A stretch of DNA of 64,000 nt from an uncultured Clostridia bacterium. GTDB lineage: Bacteria; Bacillota; Clostridia; Christensenellales; UBA1242. A model generated the notes under the pieces. It saw only the letters and a list, made by a program, of their open reading frames with translations, was not told the DNA's origin and did no database searches. Location: assembly GCA_948442695.1 (NCBI GenBank), contig CAOJSF010000001.1:1-64000 (forward strand), in the 5' to 3' direction. A program made the translations under genes and the position numbers. Of the stretch, positions 48,687 to 56,623 are shown piece after piece (within the stretch, counting starts at the first letter, position 1; each line of letters begins with the position of its first letter).

Positions 48687-49546
48687 TGAGTTTTAGGACG
48701 GTTGTAATAAAGGAGCGGGCTAAACTTGACTTAAAACTCAATTATCTTGTGTGCAGGAATGACAAAGAAATCAAGGTTTTTATTCCAGAAATATCAGAAC
48801 TTATTTTGGAATCGACTGGGATTTCTTTGACCTGTGCATTGATAAGCGAACTTGTGAAAAATAATGTAAAAATTGTGTTTTGCGATCAAAAGAACAATCC
48901 GGAAAGTGAGGTTTTGCCATATTATGGAAATTATCATTCCGCTAAAAGGTTAAAGGATCAAATGGCGTGGAGTGATGATGTAAAAGCAGTCGTTTGGAGT
49001 GAAATAATAAAAAACAAAATTCATCAGCAGGCAAAACTATTAAAAGAATTAAAACTTACTAAAGAAAGTGATATGCTTGCTTGTTATAAAAATCAAGTTG
49101 AAATCAATGACCGCACAAATAGGGAAGGCCATTCTGCAAAAGTATATTTTAATGCACTTTTTGGACTAGATTTTTCAAGACGAGAAGATAAAAGCCAAAA
49201 TAGTGCATTAAATTATGGCTATGCGATTTTGTTATCATGTTTCAACAGAGAAATTGTAAAATGTGGCTATCTTACACAACTGGGCATATGGCATAAAAAT
49301 GAATTTAATGATTTCAATCTTGCCAGTGATTTTATGGAACCTTTTAGAGTTTTAATAGATAGAATTGTAGTAAATTTAAATGATGAAGATGATTTTAGGA
49401 CTCAAATCTTAAAAATTTTCGATTTTCAGGTAAAAATAAAGGGGAAAAGTTTTTATTTTGAAAATGCTATATCACTTTATTGCAAAAGTCTTTTTGATTA
49501 TCTGAATAATTTTGGCAAAGGAGAAATCTCGTTTTATGAGATATAG
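48686..49546 (+). CDS. cas1: Cas1 integrase
   Basis: 286 residues, type II size. Catalytic triad recognisable as Glu147 (NREGHSAKVYFN), His204 (GIWHKNEF) and Glu219 (FMEPFR). Cas1 with Cas2 inserts new spacers at the leader end. Its ATG overlaps the cas9 stop (TAATG) and its end overlaps the start of cas2 by 11 nt, so the adaptation genes are translationally coupled to cas9. Confidence 0.96.
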   Translation: MSFRTVVIKERAKLDLKLNYLVCRNDKEIKVFIPEISELILESTGISLTCALISELVKNNVKIVFCDQKNNPESEVLPYYGNYHSAKRLKDQMAWSDDVKAVVWSEIIKNKIHQQAKLLKELKLTKESDMLACYKNQVEINDRTNREGHSAKVYFNALFGLDFSRREDKSQNSALNYGYAILLSCFNREIVKCGYLTQLGIWHKNEFNDFNLASDFMEPFRVLIDRIVVNLNDEDDFRTQILKIFDFQVKIKGKSFYFENAISLYCKSLFDYLNNFGKGEISFYEI

Positions 49547-49856
49547 AATTATGAGAATGCTTGTATTTTTTGATTTACCTATGCTTACAAAAGCAAACAT
49601 TAGTGATTATAGAAACTTCAGAAAGTTTTTACTTAAAAATGGTTTTATAATGATGCAAAAATCTGTCTATTCAAGACTTGTTATTAATAATAATTCTTCA
49701 AAATTATTGCGAAATCAAGTCATAAAAAATTTGCCAAAAAACGGACTTGTTCAACTGTTGACTGTCACAGAAAAACAGTTTGCTGAAATTGAGTTTTTGG
49801 TGGGACAATCAAACAGCAAAGTATTATCAAGCATAGATAGGGTGGTGATATTGTGA
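49536..49856 (+). CDS. cas2: Cas2
   Basis: 106 residues from ATG 49536 (MRYRIMRMLVFFDLP); the AAAGGAG at 49517-49523 is somewhat far and an alternative start is ATG 49551. Ferredoxin-like fold with Asp13 after the first strand (VFFDLP). Structural partner of Cas1 in spacer capture. Ends with TGA that overlaps the GTG of csn2. Confidence 0.93.
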   Translation: MRYRIMRMLVFFDLPMLTKANISDYRNFRKFLLKNGFIMMQKSVYSRLVINNNSSKLLRNQVIKNLPKNGLVQLLTVTEKQFAEIEFLVGQSNSKVLSSIDRVVIL

Positions 49857-50515
49857 AACTAGTTCATCCAAATATAGATTTTGGATTTGACTTCCAAAAA
49901 AAGAATTATTATTCTTTAGTAATTGAAAATGCTGATGAATTTTTCAGATTGACAAAACAAATATTAAATCAAACTGAGGGTGAGGAGGGACAGTGGGTGC
50001 TGTCTGAGGTTTTGCCTATAAATATTAATAAAAATATCCTTGTTTTATCCGATTTTTACAACTTGTCTTGCAATAATAAAAAAATGGAAAGTTTACTTAA
50101 AAGTAAAATATTAGGTCTTAATAGTTTTGTTGACATGGGAGAGGTTTTATCAAGGATAAATGCAGATATTTTGGATTTAAATGATATAATAACATCAAAT
50201 TTTGACTTTAAAATCGAATATAATGATGAAATTACACTTGAAAGTATATTAAAACTTCTTAAATATTCATTCAGTGATGAAGAAATCTTGCTTAAAAAAG
50301 TGGTAAATTATATAGAGATTTACAGCGAATTAAATCCTATAAAACTTGTTGTTTTTGTTGGAATGACTGCATTATTAAATGAAACAGATATAGAAAACTT
50401 AATAAAAGAAATAAGTTATAGAGACATAAAAATGTTTTTTATTGATAGTTTTGATAAACAAATTTTTAAGAAAGAAAATAAAATAATTGTTGATAAAGAT
50501 TTGTGTTTGATATAG
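49853..50515 (+). CDS. csn2: Csn2 adaptation protein (type II-A marker)
   Basis: 220 residues starting at GTG 49853, inside the end of cas2 (GTGA). The N-terminus MKLVHPNIDFGFDFQKKNYY, the 'GEEGQWVLSEV' segment and the C-terminal 'IKLVVFVGMTALLNETDIEN' correspond to the Csn2 fold, a ring-shaped tetramer that threads on DNA ends during adaptation. The size matches the canonical short Csn2 of streptococci. It defines the locus as II-A. Confidence 0.9.
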   Translation: MKLVHPNIDFGFDFQKKNYYSLVIENADEFFRLTKQILNQTEGEEGQWVLSEVLPININKNILVLSDFYNLSCNNKKMESLLKSKILGLNSFVDMGEVLSRINADILDLNDIITSNFDFKIEYNDEITLESILKLLKYSFSDEEILLKKVVNYIEIYSELNPIKLVVFVGMTALLNETDIENLIKEISYRDIKMFFIDSFDKQIFKKENKIIVDKDLCLI

Positions 50516-50588
50516 AAATGTGTTAAAATAATAAAGAAAGGTGTTATCTAGAAAAAATGCGGTGGCATGGCAAATTTTCAAAATTGAG
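50516..50588 (+). promoter_or_regulatory. CRISPR leader
   Basis: 73 AT-rich bases between csn2 and the first repeat. It holds a -10-like TAAAAT (near 50524) and ends in AAAATTGAG at the first repeat, close to the leader-anchoring ATTTGAG motif of other II-A arrays. The decayed repeat lies at the other end, which confirms that this side is the leader. Confidence 0.7.
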
Positions 50589-51659
50589 GTTTGAGAGTTA
50601 TGTTATTCTAGATACCACTAAAACCAAGAGGAAAGCATGAGGTAGAATTACAAGGTTTGAGAGTTATGTTATTCTAGATACCACTAAAACCGCAGTGGAT
50701 TTAATACAAGTCGAATATAAGTTTGAGAGTTATGTTATTCTAGATACCACTAAAACGATCAACTCCTCCAGTTGCATAACCATCATGTTTGAGAGTTATG
50801 TTATTCTAGATACCACTAAAACCTGTATAATTACCAGTTACACCATTCAAGAGTTTGAGAGTTATGTTATTCTAGATACCACTAAAACTTGTTTTCTTAG
50901 TAAGATTATATGCCCCCTGTTTGAGAGTTATGTTATTCTAGATACCACTAAAACTTATTTATTCGCCTGCAAAATGCGTCGTATGTTTGAGAGTTATGTT
51001 ATTCTAGATACCACTAAAACAATGAAACAAATATTTACTTTAATTTTAGGGTTTGAGAGTTATGTTATTCTAGATACCACTAAAACAACTTGCTTATAAC
51101 TTATCCAGCAATCTTCGTTTGAGAGTTATGTTATTCTAGATACCACTAAAACTGTTATAAACTTTATGTGTTATTTGAATTTGTTTGAGAGTTATGTTAT
51201 TCTAGATACCACTAAAACAGTTACCCTCTGTGCCTGAATCGACAAAATGTTTGAGAGTTATGTTATTCTAGATACCACTAAAACGTCCTGAGAAGATTGT
51301 AGCGTGATCTGGGTGTTTGAGAGTTATGTTATTCTAGATACCACTAAAACAAACAATAGATATAAAATCGTCAAAGCCAAGTTTGAGAGTTATGTTATTC
51401 TAGATACCACTAAAACCAATGCAGTTGACTTTGGACTTCCGAATGAGTTTGAGAGTTATGTTATTCTAGATACCACTAAAACTACTTTTTTGGAAGTGAA
51501 TCAGATGCAGAAGTTTGAGAGTTATGTTATTCTAGATACCACTAAAACATAATATTAGCGATATAAGAGATAAGTGTAGTTTGAGAGTTATGTTATTCTA
51601 GATACCACTAAAAATCAATTCTTTTGTTGGTGGACTCATGTCCTGTTTGAGAGTTATGT
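50589..51659 (+). CRISPR. type II-A CRISPR array, 16 repeats plus truncated end repeat
   Basis: 36-nt repeats starting GTTTGAGAGTTATGTTATTC and ending CACTAAAAC at 50589, 50655, 50721 and every 66 nt to 51579; all sixteen spacers are exactly 30 nt. The first 15 repeats are identical. The sixteenth (51579-51614) has its last base changed, and a seventeenth is cut to 15 nt (51645-51659), so the distal end is oldest. Transcription is from the leader at the left. The 5' part of the repeat pairs with the tracrRNA at 44395-44306. Because 66 is a multiple of 3, one frame stays open and gives a false repetitive protein. Confidence 0.98.
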
Positions 51660-51664
51660 GACTT

Positions 51665-51699
51665 AAAAAAACACACTATTTCTTAGCGTGTGTTTTTTT
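51665..51699 (+). terminator. terminator at the end of the CRISPR array
   Basis: AAAAAAACACAC, a 16-nt loop, GTGTGTTTTTTT, directly after the truncated last repeat. Confidence 0.8.
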
Positions 51700-51800
51700 A
51701 TATGGGGGAGTATGTGTTTATATATATATGGAGTTGTTGTTCTTTCAGACAAAATTCGACATTTTTATATGAGAATAAAGATTATTTGAAAAGTGTAAAA

Positions 51801-52386
51801 TTATAAAGTTTCATTTCTTATATAATCTACAATTTCATTTTAAAATTGCTTAATTGTATATTCTATATTATTAGGTCGCTATCCTTGTTTTATTCTTCTT
51901 TCTATATTTTTAGCAGAATTGATTGCGTTTTGTATATCTTCATCATTTTTTATGACTGAATTTTTGTAATCTACTATTAGCGGTTTTTTAGAAGTGAAAT
52001 CAACAATATAGAAAGGAATATCTTTCAATTTAACATTATTACCAAAGCGTTGGATATAGGTAAGTGTCCAGTGGGTATTGTCCGAAAAATATTTTTTATT
52101 GTTTGTTTTAACTATTATGATAGCACGGTTATTTGAAGATGACGCCATATTTGAAATTCTATTCAACTCAAATGGAATTCTATCTTCTTCATTCAAACCT
52201 CTATGCGGACCAAACAAAACCCATTTAGAATCAACTTGTTTTGCAAGTTTTACAAAGGTGTTATTTTCTTTTGTATCAATCAAAATGTGTTTGCATTCCA
52301 AATTTTTTTTATAAATTAGTTATGTCTAAATTGTCTTTTATATAATCTTCATATGATACCAAAGCATAATTTTTAAATTCATTCAT
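51801..52386 (-). pseudogene. unknown gene with one frameshift and two stops
   Basis: From ATG 52386, after an AAAGGAAG site, the sequence reads MNEFKNYALVSYEDYIKDNL-DITNL, then TAA. The next frame takes over at once (YKKNLECKHILIDTKENNTF) and runs to 51882, as if two bases (TA) had been lost at the TATA/A8 junction near 52312. It then meets TAG (51881) and, 14 codons on, TAA, while coding character continues (RPNNIEYTIKQF, NEIVDYIRNETL) to the stop at 51801. The product would be about 190 residues, soluble, with no family I recognise. Three lesions point to a pseudogene. Confidence 0.6.
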
Positions 52387-52986
52387 TTTATTCTTCCTTT
52401 ATAATTCAAAATCATTTTGTTGGACTTTGTTTTTAAATTTTTAAGTTATTTTATTATTTAGGTCTGTTTTAATGTTAATAAAATGGTAAAATATTAATGT
52501 AAGTTTAAATATTTTTATAAATTTTGTTTCAATAAACTTCTTAAATCATTATATCACACTTTTCTTAATTTGATTTGATATTTTAGAATTCTAAATCTTA
52601 TTTTTTCTTAACAGGATGGTGATGGTAAGATTTGTGCATATTTTAGTTGAAAGTCAATATAAGGTAAGTTTGATGATTTTTTTGTGATAAGAATTTAAAA
52701 ATATAAAAAATAAAAACCCTTGAAAGTGCCAGTTGCAGGTTGTTTCAAAGGTTTGATATTTGTGTCAACTGACAACAAAGTCTTTTTTTTGATTTCTTCG
52801 TTTTGATTTTGCGACGACGATTTATTAATTAAAAAATCAAAATTAATCAAAATAATCAAAAATTAAATCAAACTTTGATAAACAAGTGAACGAATCAAAG
52901 CTACACTTGTGCGAGACTTTGCATGAGTGAACGCAGTTTATATCTTATATTTTGCGACGAAGTTTTGATTTTGCGAAAATCAAAAA
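52387..52986. other. AT-rich intergenic region with inverted repeats
   Basis: No convincing gene. AAACCCTTGAAA (52714-52725) and TTTCAAAGGTTT (52743-52754) form an 11-of-12 bp stem; CAGTTG inside its loop could instead pair with CAACTG downstream (near 52770), and a T-run follows near 52785. Beyond that, variants of TTTTGATTTTGCGA occur near 52800 and 52960. This could be a terminator/attenuator or remnants of a repeat. Confidence 0.4.
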
Positions 52987-53211
52987 TTATCTTTCGAGTC
53001 CATCAATTTCTCCATCAAATACTGCCCAACGCTTTCCATTATCAAGATTTTCTCTTGCTTCTTTTTCAATTTGATATAAACAATATAATCCATTATTAAA
53101 CATAATGCCGTTTATCATTTTTGCTCCACGAGATACAAAATAATCTTCAATTTCTTGTTGAGTTTTGCCTTGTAGATACTCATACAATTCCTCTCCTGTT
53201 TCAAGTTTCAT
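52987..53211 (-). CDS. hypothetical small protein, 74 aa
   Basis: A soluble 74-residue protein: 'MKLETGEELYEYLQGKTQQE', a segment with Gly-Met-x-Phe-Asn-Asn-Gly and an acidic end (AVFDGEIDGLER). No known motif. The ribosome site is weak (GGAG is about 40 nt upstream; only AAAGA-like sequence is near). It lies between the CRISPR side and the tRNA fragment, on the chromosomal side of the integration junction. Length, composition and lack of overlap favour a real gene, with moderate certainty. Confidence 0.5.
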   Translation of the reverse strand: MKLETGEELYEYLQGKTQQEIEDYFVSRGAKMINGIMFNNGLYCLYQIEKEARENLDNGKRWAVFDGEIDGLER

Positions 53212-53454
53212 TGGATCTTTCTTTTTTTTTCAGAAATTTTCTCCTTTTTATTTTTAGAATAACATTTTTAAATTATTTTGATTTTTTAGTAAATCAAAAT
53301 TTTCACAATTCAGCAAAGACACAATTTTCTCATTTCTATCAAATTTTCTACGTTGCCTTTTCATTAATCCTGTATACAGCGCTAAAATCAATCAACTGCT
53401 ACTGCATATAGTATGCCAAAGCCTTTTTAAAAAAGACTTTTTAGTGCATATATT

Positions 53455-53499
53455 TGGAGCTGATGACGGGAATCGGACCCGTGACCCCCACCTTACCAA
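53455..53499 (-). other. att site: 3' half of tRNA-Thr(GGU)
   Basis: On the minus strand TTGGTAAGGTGGGGGTCACG and ACGGGTCCGATTCCCGT, then CATCAGCTCCA: anticodon loop TTGGTAA, half of the anticodon stem, variable loop, full T arm, acceptor strand and CCA of a tRNA-Thr. The D arm and 5' acceptor strand are missing; sequence to the right is unrelated. Such a 3' fragment is what remains at one end of an element integrated in a tRNA gene. Its CCA side faces the chromosome (left), so the element lies to the right. Confidence 0.82.
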
Positions 53500-53687
53500 T
53501 AAAATACATTAACGAGGTATATCTTTGGTATAGCTCTACAAAGCCTTACAGCTTCTATAACTTTGATAACTTTTATTATAAATTTTATATATTCTATATT
53601 TCCTAAAATTCGTGTTTTATGGGTATCTTCTATAACTTTTTGAAAATTCCATTACATTTCATATTACACTTTTAGATTATATAGCAC

Positions 53688-53726
53688 ACCTAGATTTAAT
53701 AATAAGTTAATCTTAGACATCTAGGT
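53688..53726 (+). repeat. inverted repeat around repeat-A copy 1, candidate origin
   Basis: ACCTAGAT (53688-53695) and ATCTAGGT (53718-53725) are a perfect 8-bp inverted repeat that encloses one copy of repeat A (53695-53720). It lies 156 nt upstream of the Rep gene, the place where a double-strand origin of a rolling-circle replicon is often found. Only the position and symmetry support this. Confidence 0.45.
53695..53720 (+). repeat. repeat A, copy 1
   Basis: 26-nt intergenic repeat of form TTTAATAATAAG-K-TAATCTTAGACAT. Copies at 53695, 54885, 62052 and 62691, all on the same strand, each downstream or upstream of a gene and outside coding sequence. Confidence 0.8.
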
Positions 53727-53881
53727 TTAAAGCAGAATAACATATTAGAAAATTTAAGTCAAATTAATTTCACAAAAACTATATTCAAAAATAAAAAAGC
53801 TCATTTGCAAGAGCTAAAATTATTATAAAAGCAATAACTAGCTTTATAGTAATAAGATAAACATTTTATGGAGATGATACA

Positions 53882-54700
53882 ATGATAAATATAAATGAAC
53901 AAAACAAATACAGAGAAGCAAAAGTTTTTATTTACGATAATGAACGAATGCGAATACAATATAACCTTTATAATCCATTTGAAGAAAGAATTATGTGAGC
54001 ATACCCACCACCTAAGATAAGAAACTATATAAACCCTTATATGACTATAAAACAATATGTAGCAGTTCTTAGAGAAAATAGAAAGCAATTATTTAAGTTA
54101 AAGTTTGACGAGAGTAAATGTTTATTCCTCACTCTTACAACTAAAGATATTATAGGTTGAAACGATATTAAAGTTAAATTTCAATCTTTTATGAGGTGTG
54201 TTAAACGAACATTTGGTAAGTTCCATTATGTGCGTGTTATTGAATCACACGAAAAAGAAACACATTATCACTTACACATAATATTTATGTTTAAGAAAGA
54301 TAAGCCTATTGCTATGACTAAAGATTGAGTTAATCAGCACTGAAAATATGGTATTAGTGATTATCAATTTGCTACCGAGCCTTATGGAGTTTTGGATTAT
54401 ATAACGCTATTTAAACAATCAAATATAAACCCAGAGAATAAGCATTTTACTAAGTTTCCACAATTCGTAAAACTATTTACTAGAAGCCTAAAATTTCCAC
54501 AAGCAGAAGAATTTGAGATTGAAACTACTATTGCTGGAGCTAAAGACTTATTAGATGATCTAAACGAGAAATGCAGACAAAAAACAGGTCAAGACTTATA
54601 TTGCTTTAATGATGGACATTATTATATTGATTATGAGACTGGCGAATATGCTTATTGCTTAGATAAACAATTTTATCATAAACCATTTATTGAGGGATAA
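53882..54700 (+). CDS. rep: rolling-circle replication initiator (HUH Rep) with TGA=Trp
   Basis: A 272-codon frame from ATG 53882 (GGAG 8 nt upstream), open except for four TGA codons: 39, 93, 149 and 154. At each a Trp fits: GxNDIKVKFQSF, KDxVNQHxKYG. The gene has no TGG, so every Trp would be TGA. Rep features: FLTLTTKD (motif 1), HYHLHIIF (128-135, the HUH metal site), DYITLFK with a candidate nicking Tyr173, and a charged C-terminal half. It would nick an origin to start replication. Under the standard code it is cut to 38 residues; under code 4 it is complete. Internal restart at 54392 would give only the last 102 residues. Neighbouring genes use TGG, so the gene has a foreign origin. 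Confidence 0.82.
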
Positions 54701-54702
54701 CT

Positions 54703-54855
54703 ATGTTTTTTAAAATACCAAAATGTATGTATTTGCAAACTGAGAATATGAAAAAGTTAAAACTTACAAAAGAACTTATGGAACAAATGCAGAATATAAG
54801 AACGCAACTAGAAAATCAAGATTATAAAGCAATCATAATAACAATAATAAAATAA
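54703..54855 (+). CDS. 50-aa small protein after rep
   Basis: Starts 2 nt after the rep stop and ends right at a strong terminator, which suggests co-transcription with rep. MFFKIPKCMYLQTENMKKLK then a helical stretch with Gln/Glu and a hydrophobic end (AIIITIIK). No good ribosome site, so translation would be coupled. Could be a copy-number or accessory protein. Unknown family. Confidence 0.5.
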   Translation: MFFKIPKCMYLQTENMKKLKLTKELMEQMQNIRTQLENQDYKAIIITIIK

Positions 54856-54882
54856 GCAGTCATTAATTTGACTGCTTTTTTT
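54855..54882 (+). terminator. terminator of the rep operon
   Basis: AGCAGTCA, short loop, TGACTGC and seven T. Confidence 0.88.
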
Positions 54883-54884
54883 AA

Positions 54885-54910
54885 TTTAATAATAAGGTAA
54901 TCTTAGACAT
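54885..54910 (+). repeat. repeat A, copy 2
   Basis: TTTAATAATAAGGTAATC followed by TTAGACAT; directly after the rep terminator and in front of the convergent XRE gene. Confidence 0.8.
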
Positions 54911-54914
54911 TTCT

Positions 54915-55214
54915 CTATTTTAAAAATGTTAATAAAGCGTCTTTCTTTTCATCTGGTAATGCTTTAATTCTTTCTAATATTTCCATATCTCTTTCAAAGT
55001 TATTAGAATCATGATAGAAAAACTTTTCAGCAGTATAATTACATTCTTCTAATATTCTAAAAAACACTTCCATACTTGGCAAAAAGTCTTTCTTACTTTC
55101 TAAACGATTTATATAGCCCTCATTCAAATCAATTCTAGTTGATAAAGCTCTAGCAGATAAATTAGCATCTCTTCTAATAGTACCTATTTTAAAAATTATA
55201 TCGTCTTTATTCAT
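54915..55214 (-). CDS. XRE-family repressor-like protein
   Basis: 99 residues from ATG 55214 (GGAGG and AAGGA upstream). Helix-turn-helix in 'FKIGTIRRDANLSARALSTR' and 'IDLNEGYINRLESKKDFLPS', the Cro/CI pattern, followed by a short helical dimerisation tail (ERIKALPDEKKDALLTFLK). A TATAAT lies about 20 nt upstream on its strand (55239-55234). It is divergent from the operon at 55472, which starts with one of three matching palindromic operators, so it is the best candidate for the regulator that binds them. Confidence 0.8.
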   Translation of the reverse strand: MNKDDIIFKIGTIRRDANLSARALSTRIDLNEGYINRLESKKDFLPSMEVFFRILEECNYTAEKFFYHDSNNFERDMEILERIKALPDEKKDALLTFLK

Positions 55215-55406
55215 AGTCCTTGCCTCCACTTAGATTATAAATGGAATAAGACCTATAGACCCTCACAATAAAGTTTGTAACAAAAGGTAATTTGCTATAA
55301 AATATCACAATAAATGCGATTTAGACATAAAAATACAAGATTTTATGACTTTTGCCACGATATTTTTAGAAAATATGGTGTTTTATGTTATATAATTTGC
55401 TCTAAA

Positions 55407-55422
55407 GTGAAATTTATTTTAC
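55407..55422 (+). promoter_or_regulatory. palindromic operator over -35 box, site 1
   Basis: GTGAAATTTATTTTAC, an imperfect palindrome (arms GTGAAAT and ATTTTAC), overlapping a -35 TTTACA (55418-55423) with -10 TAATAT 18 nt on. Identical 16 bases occur at 56561 and a close form at 62132, each before an operon. GTTATCGCA follows here and TATCGCA at site 2. Confidence 0.65.
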
Positions 55423-55471
55423 AAGTTATCGCATTTTATGTTAATATCTCTAAAAAATAAAGAGGTGTACT

Positions 55472-55849
55472 ATGATAATCCCTTATGGTTTTATAGAAGC
55501 TGTAATTAAACGAAATGCATTAGAGAGGACTAAAAATGGTTTATCTTTAGAATTTATAAAAGAATATAAGTTAGACAAAGCAAGATATGATGACAACTTA
55601 ATTGTTGTTCCTATTGCAATGAATGGTCATGATGCTGAATCAAAAGCAAAAGAACTTGAAAGAAAATATGGTTTAGTGCATTATGCAGAAAATGGAAAGG
55701 CACAAGATTTTGTTTTATGCCATAAAAAGTTTGGAACCTTTGACTAGTGCGATTGGCTAATAAGAGCTGAATTGCAAGACGATATGGTAATTGACAACAC
55801 AACCTATAAAAAACATACTCCTTACTATGAATTAAAAGAAGAAAAATAA
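55472..55849 (+). CDS. unknown 125-codon gene with in-frame TAG
   Basis: Starts at ATG 55472 with AAAGAGGTG, under operator site 1. The frame reads MIIPYGFIEAVIKRNALERT... to FGTFD, then TAG (55745, codon 92), then CDWLIRAELQDDMVIDNTTY to TAA at 55847, 11 nt before the next gene, whose ribosome site overlaps its end. The codon after the TAG region uses TGG. Either the gene is truncated to 91 residues, or the amber is read through; a TGG or CAG would give TAG by one transition. The part 'GHDAESKAKELERKYGLVHY' looks like a compact alpha/beta fold. Family unknown. Confidence 0.6.
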
Positions 55850-55860
55850 AGAGGTGCAAT

Positions 55861-56409
55861 ATGATAGATTTAAATCAACTAATAGAACAACTAGACGAAA
55901 CAAAAAATATAAATAACGATTATGATAGGTTTATAGCAATTAAAGACCATTTGTCTATTTCAACATTACAAAGAATATTTAAACTTTCATATCCAAAAGC
56001 CAAAGTTATTATAGACGATTTAGTTGAATGTGGAGCTATAGAAAAAGAAACCTATAAATTACTTTCACTGCAAAAATATAATGAGTATCTAAGACAACAT
56101 AGTATAGTTAAATATAAAGGTGTTGAAGACTTCATGCCATATATGATTGACTTTATTAAGAACTATCTTATTTTTGATATTTGTTATGTAAAAAGATTAG
56201 ATAAAGTACTTGATACAAAACTTAGTGAAATGCCTTTTGAAGATAGAAAAGAAAAATTTGCTTTTATGATTCAATCAGAGGCAAAAGCAGTTTTAAGCCT
56301 ATATTTCACATATTCATATTTAGCAGATATGTATAAACATAGTGGTCGCATGGAAATTAAGCAAGAACAAACAAAAATACCTCTTATAGAAGAAATGTTT
56401 AAAGATTAA
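55861..56409 (+). CDS. hypothetical protein with winged-helix-like N-terminus
   Basis: 182 residues, starting after AAAGAGGTG. Residues 20-65 ('KDHLSISTLQRIFKLSYPKA' and 'KVIIDDLVECGAIEK') resemble a winged helix of the FtsK-gamma/DUF kind: helix, 'lqr.f.i.y..a..i.d.L...G.i'. In FtsK this module reads DNA orientation motifs. The rest is helical. It is the second gene under operator site 1. A DNA-binding role is inferred; the family is not certain. It has no Trp. Confidence 0.7.
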   Translation: MIDLNQLIEQLDETKNINNDYDRFIAIKDHLSISTLQRIFKLSYPKAKVIIDDLVECGAIEKETYKLLSLQKYNEYLRQHSIVKYKGVEDFMPYMIDFIKNYLIFDICYVKRLDKVLDTKLSEMPFEDRKEKFAFMIQSEAKAVLSLYFTYSYLADMYKHSGRMEIKQEQTKIPLIEEMFKD

Positions 56410-56410
56410 A

Positions 56411-56505
56411 CACCTAGATATTCCCAGAGTTCACCAGATTAACCCCAAGACACGAAAAGCAAATATCTAATAAAATATATTAAATAATAATTAAAATGTC
56501 CCTAA
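56411..56505 (+). repeat. repeat B, copy 1
   Basis: A diffuse block of about 95 nt after the gene at 55861: CACCTAGAT, CCAGATTAACCCC, AATAAAATATATTAAAT, then AAATGTCCCT. The same words in the same order occur at 62770 and 63181. It runs into a terminator here. Confidence 0.5.
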
Positions 56506-56509
56506 ATGA

Positions 56510-56543
56510 ATATGGAGTATTGCATAATACCCCATATTTTTTT
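56510..56543 (+). terminator. terminator after the site-1 operon
   Basis: ATATGG-GTAT and ATAC-CCATAT with a small loop, then seven T. Confidence 0.8.
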
Positions 56544-56560
56544 ATAAACTCTTCACTAAA

Positions 56561-56576
56561 GTGAAATTTATTTTAC
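56561..56576 (+). promoter_or_regulatory. palindromic operator over -35 box, site 2
   Basis: GTGAAATTTATTTTAC, identical to site 1; -35 TTTACA (56572-56577), 18 nt, extended -10 TGT-TATACT (56596-56601). It controls the five-gene run from 56624 to 62015. Confidence 0.65.
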
Positions 56577-56623
56577 AAAGTATCGCAATATATGTTATAC
56601 TACTTATGTTTTTAGGAGGCGTT

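Noticed and set aside
50695-51552. Open frames encoding repeated FESYVILDTTKT peptides
   Set aside because: They are translations of the CRISPR repeats. The 66-nt period is a multiple of three and the repeat has an open frame, so the frame stays open by chance.
50589-51659. Spacers targeting the integrated element
   Set aside because: By eye I found no spacer match in 53.5-64 kb, but short or degenerate matches could be missed without a search.
53455-53560. A complete tRNA-Thr gene
   Set aside because: The D arm and the 5' acceptor strand cannot be found to the right of 53499, so only a 3' fragment is present.
54392-54700. A separate 102-aa gene
   Set aside because: It is the 3' part of the Rep frame that begins at 53882 and is split only by TGA codons; its start codon has no ribosome site.
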